Part shown: in pieces, positions 61,378-64,000 of the stretch | How positions within the stretch are numbered: position 1 is the first letter of the stretch | How the letters are laid out: each line of letters starts with the position of its first letter | NCBI RefSeq assembly: GCF_003627055.1 | Contig: NZ_CP032624.1 | Coordinates: forward strand, 1,984,001 to 2,048,000 | From: Gryllotalpicola protaetiae | GTDB taxonomy: Bacteria; Actinomycetota; Actinomycetes; Actinomycetales; Microbacteriaceae | Length of the DNA stretch: 64,000 nucleotides | Reading direction: 5' to 3' | Position numbers and translations under genes: made by a program | Notes under the pieces: generated by a model | Database searches by the model: none | What the model was told of the DNA's origin: nothing | What the model saw: the letters and a program-made list of their open reading frames with translations, nothing else

Positions 61378-62744
61378 TAGCTCTCCTCTGTTGCGATGAA
61401 GACGTTCTTGGTCTCGGTGAAGGCGAAAGGCGCGTCGGGGCCGAGCTCCCGGCCGACCCCTGAGTGCTTGTAGCCGCCGAACGGCGTCGTGTAGCGCACG
61501 GACGAGTGCGAGTTCACGCTGAGATTTCCGCTTTCGATGGCACGAGAGACGCGGATGCCGCGGCTCAGGTCGCGCGTCCAGATCGATCCCGACAGACCGA
61601 AGCGCGAGGAGTTCGCGAGCTCGATCGCCTCGGCCTCGTCCTCGAACGGCAGCACGACGACGACCGGGCCGAAGATCTCGTCGGTGACGGTGCGGTCGGC
61701 GGGCGACGACGGTGTGAGCACGGTCGGCGGGAACCAGAAGCCGGGGCCGTCGGGCGCCGCGCCGCGGAACGCGACCGGTGCGTCGTCCGGCACGTAGGAC
61801 GCCACCTTGTTGTGATGTGCGCGGCTCACGAGCGGTCCCATCTCGGTCGCGGCATCGTTCGGGTCGCCGACGCGCACGCCCTGCACGGCGGGCTCGAGCA
61901 GCCCCATGAACCTCTCGTAGACCGAGCGCTGCACGAGAATCCTGGTGCGCGCGCAGCAGTCCTGCCCGGAGTTGTCGAACACGCCGTACGGCGCGGTCGC
62001 CGCGGCCTTCTCGAGGTCGCTGTCGGCGAAGACGACGTTTGCGCTCTTACCACCGAGCTCGAGGGTCACCTGCTTCACGTTCGCGGCGGCCTTGGCCATG
62101 ATCGCGGTGCCCGTCGCGGTCGAGCCGGTGAAGGCGATCTTGCGCACGTCGGGATGCTCGACCAGTCGGTCGCCGACCACGCGGCCCTCGCCCGGCAGCA
62201 CCTGGAAGAGCCCCTCAGGCAGGCCGGACTCGAGCGCGAGCTCGGCCAGCCTGAGGCTGGTGAGCGGTGTCCACTCCGCGGGCTTCAGCACGACGGCGTT
62301 GCCGGCCGCGAGCGCGGGCGCGAAGCCCCACGACGCGATCGTCATGGGGAAGTTCCACGGCGTGATGACGCCGACGACGCCGATCGGCTCATGGAACGTC
62401 ACATCGAGGCCGCCCGCCACCGGGATCTGGCGGCCGAACAGCCGCTCGGGCGCCGCCGAGTAGTACTCGAGCACGTCGCGCACGTGCCCGGCTTCCCACC
62501 GCGCATTGCCGATCGGATGCCCCGAGTTGCGCACCTCGAGCGCAGCGAGCTCCTCGACCGCGCCGTCGACGGCATCGGCGAAGCGGCGCATCGCCTTCGC
62601 CCGATCGAGCGGCGCGAGCCTCGCCCACGCGCGCTGCGCGACGACGGCGCGGGCCACCGCGGCATCCGTCTCTTCGACGGTCGTCGCAGGGATGGTGGAG
62701 ATCACCGTTTCGTCGGACGGGTTGATCAGCGTCAGTTCGGTCAT
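61377..62744 (-). CDS. Aldehyde dehydrogenase (PuuC-like role)
   Basis: A 455-residue NAD(P)-dependent aldehyde dehydrogenase. TPWNFPMTIASWGFAPALAA binds the cofactor, VTLELGGKSANVVF has the catalytic Glu, and DNSGQDCCARTRILV the catalytic Cys (two adjacent Cys, the second or first acting). Placed between a PuuD-like hydrolase and an SDR, it likely oxidises a gamma-glutamyl-aminoaldehyde or aminoaldehyde. ATG 62744 overlaps the upstream stop. Confidence 0.92.
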   Translation of the reverse strand: MTELTLINPSDETVISTIPATTVEETDAAVARAVVAQRAWARLAPLDRAKAMRRFADAVDGAVEELAALEVRNSGHPIGNARWEAGHVRDVLEYYSAAPERLFGRQIPVAGGLDVTFHEPIGVVGVITPWNFPMTIASWGFAPALAAGNAVVLKPAEWTPLTSLRLAELALESGLPEGLFQVLPGEGRVVGDRLVEHPDVRKIAFTGSTATGTAIMAKAAANVKQVTLELGGKSANVVFADSDLEKAAATAPYGVFDNSGQDCCARTRILVQRSVYERFMGLLEPAVQGVRVGDPNDAATEMGPLVSRAHHNKVASYVPDDAPVAFRGAAPDGPGFWFPPTVLTPSSPADRTVTDEIFGPVVVVLPFEDEAEAIELANSSRFGLSGSIWTRDLSRGIRVSRAIESGNLSVNSHSSVRYTTPFGGYKHSGVGRELGPDAPFAFTETKNVFIATEES

Positions 62745-63550
62745 GCGTCTTGTTTCATTCGCTCAGTGGCATATGCCTTCGCTGCCTCGACGAGGCCCGC
62801 GAACAGCCGGCGGTCGTCGGTCTCCTCTTCCGGATGCCACTGCACCGCGACGCCGAACGGCACGCTCGGCAGCTCGACTGCCTCGACCACTCCGTCGTCG
62901 CTGCGGGCGGTTACGACAAGTCCGTCGCCGACCTCGTCGATCGCTTGATGGTGATACATGCTGCCGACGGAATGTTCGCCGACGAGTCTGGCGATCGTGC
63001 TGCCCGGGGTGATCTCGACCTCCACCCGGTTGAACGCCCCGCCGCCGAGCTGATAGCGCGGCGATCCCACCACGTCGGGCAGATGCTGATGCAGGGTGCC
63101 CCCGCGCAGCACGTTGAGCACCTGGGCTCCTCGGCAGATCGCGAGGAACGGCACCTCGGTGGCGATCGCGGCGTCGAGGAGGGCGAGGTCCCACGTGTCG
63201 CGCATGGTCTGCGGGGCATCCGTCTTCTCATGCGCCGCTTGGCCGTAGCGCGCGGGGTCGACGTCGACGCCGCCCGCGATGATGAGCCCGTCGAGCCGCG
63301 AGAGCACCCTCGCGGCACAAGCCGGAGTCGTGGGCTGTGGCGGCAGCAGCACGGCGATGCCGCCGGCATCTGTCACACCGTCGAGATACGTCTTCGGCAG
63401 GAACGAGGCCGGCACATCCCAGACGCCGGTCTGCGCGCGCTGCAGGTAGGTGGTGATGCCGATGACCGGGGCACAGGCCCCCGGCTCATCCGGGCGCGAG
63501 CCCGGATTCGGGAACACCGCCGCCGGCACCTCAGAGTCGTTCGAAGCCAC
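62741..63550 (-). CDS. Gamma-glutamyl-gamma-aminobutyrate hydrolase-like (PuuD type)
   Basis: A 269-residue class I glutamine-amidotransferase-fold hydrolase (peptidase C26). LAICRGAQVLNVLRGG holds the nucleophile Cys; VQWHPEEE the His and Glu. It releases glutamate from a gamma-glutamylated product, the last step of the glutamylated-amine route. Start overlaps the glutamine-synthetase-like gene by 20 bases; it may instead begin at a nearby internal ATG, but the N-terminal 30 residues are low complexity either way. Confidence 0.9.
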   Translation of the reverse strand: MASNDSEVPAAVFPNPGSRPDEPGACAPVIGITTYLQRAQTGVWDVPASFLPKTYLDGVTDAGGIAVLLPPQPTTPACAARVLSRLDGLIIAGGVDVDPARYGQAAHEKTDAPQTMRDTWDLALLDAAIATEVPFLAICRGAQVLNVLRGGTLHQHLPDVVGSPRYQLGGGAFNRVEVEITPGSTIARLVGEHSVGSMYHHQAIDEVGDGLVVTARSDDGVVEAVELPSVPFGVAVQWHPEEETDDRRLFAGLVEAAKAYATERMKQDA

Positions 63551-64000
63551 GCACCCGCTCCCAATCGGTCACTGCGGCCTCGAAGGCCGCGAGCTCCACG
63601 CGCGCATTGTTCAGGTAGTGCGCGACGACCTCGGGGCCGAAGGCGGCCCGGGCGATCTCGGAACCGGCGAACAGCGACGCCGCCTCGCGCAATGTCGAGG
63701 GAACCTGGGGCACATCGGCATCGTAGGCATTGCCCGCATACGGAGCCTCGAGCTCGAGCTCGTGCTCGATTCCGTAGAGCCCGCCCGCGATCATCGCGGC
63801 GACGGCGAGGTACTGGTTGACGTCGCCGCCTGGGGTGCGATTCTCGAAGCGCAGCGACTGCCCGTGCCCGACGACGCGCAGCGCGCAGGTGCGGTTGTCG
63901 AGTCCCCAGGCGACCGCGGTCGGCGCGAAGCTGCCGGGCTGGTAGCGCTTGTACGAGTTGATGTTCGGTGCGTAGAACAGCGTCAGCTCACGCAGCGTCG
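63531..64000 (-). CDS. Glutamine synthetase family protein, C-terminal part (gamma-glutamylamine synthetase-like)
   Basis: The gene continues beyond the window end; only the last 155 or so residues are visible. NINSYKRYQPGSFAPTAVAWG and LRFENRTPGGDVNQYLAVAA are the catalytic-domain signatures of glutamine synthetase. With PuuD-like, aldehyde dehydrogenase and FadR-type genes in the same operon, it is more likely a PuuA/GlnA-type enzyme joining glutamate to an amine (putrescine, ethanolamine or similar) than a housekeeping GlnA. The first residues, near base 64000, are inside the protein. Confidence 0.88.
   Translation of the reverse strand, partial: TLRELTLFYAPNINSYKRYQPGSFAPTAVAWGLDNRTCALRVVGHGQSLRFENRTPGGDVNQYLAVAAMIAGGLYGIEHELELEAPYAGNAYDADVPQVPSTLREAASLFAGSEIARAAFGPEVVAHYLNNARVELAAFEAAVTDWERVRGFERL

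Overview
The DNA is high-GC and very densely packed. It uses frequent GTG starts, 4-base stop/start overlaps (ATGA, GTGA), many likely leaderless starts, and a strongly recurrent GGATGCC/GGCATCC heptamer. Together with F420-type LLM oxidoreductases, MarP, bS22, an actinobacterial NrtR-nadABC-nadS operon and DUF222-HNH proteins, this points to an actinobacterium, most likely of the family Microbacteriaceae. No rRNA, prophage, CRISPR array or insertion sequence is visible. One tRNA gene (Arg, ACG) is present.

Layout. 1-8.1 kb: a co-directional catabolic operon with an AfuABC/PotABCD-type ABC importer (binding lipoprotein cut by the window edge), two Gfo/Idh/MocA oxidoreductases, a DUF6807 protein and a cupin; probably uptake and oxidation of an unidentified small carbohydrate-like substrate. 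8.2-20 kb: argG, an SMR pump pair, a DUF222-HNH protein with foreign codon use, a two-HKD phospholipase D-like protein, a ketopantoate reductase-like protein, an Fpg/Nei glycosylase, a cold-shock/DUF1294 protein, a PIG-V-like membrane protein, a HAD hydrolase, tRNA-Arg and a Tat-type sugar-binding lipoprotein. 20.2-28.3 kb: YbdK ligase, M20 peptidase, hydrolases, a lone MalG-type permease, a GPH transporter and YibE/F. 28.3-29.9 kb: a PadR/HAAS pair with a clear operator and small downstream ORFs. 29.9-35.7 kb: the NAD de novo operon nrtR-nadA-nadB-nadC-nadS.

35.8-49 kb: a ferritin-like/VIT1 transporter, LLM oxidoreductase, MarP protease, a two-component system, MarR with a small membrane peptide, an NAD(P)-binding protein, a receiver-less winged-helix regulator behind a Met/Cys-rich leader ORF, upp, tadA, a CDF transporter, proC, TrkA/TrkH, and an ArsR-like regulator. 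49.1-52.3 kb: bS22, a glutaredoxin-like protein, a Dabb protein, an archaeal-type AspRS and a hydrolase. 52.4-57.7 kb: the actinobacterial cytochrome c maturation (System II) cluster (phosphatase, TlpA-like, CcdA, ResB, CcsB). 57.7-64 kb: a LysR/TDT transporter pair, then a minus-strand amine-catabolic operon (glutamine synthetase-like, PuuD-like, aldehyde dehydrogenase, SDR) with a FadR-type regulator.

The least explained parts are short and noncoding or nearly so: the 43.1-43.4 kb leader with its sulfur-residue-rich peptide, the 41.3-41.65 kb structured gap with a terminator just before marR, small ORFs at 28.3 and 40.8 kb, several palindromic repeat elements, and back-to-back leaderless promoters at upp/tadA and CDF/proC. 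All functional statements come from reading the sequence; no database search was run.
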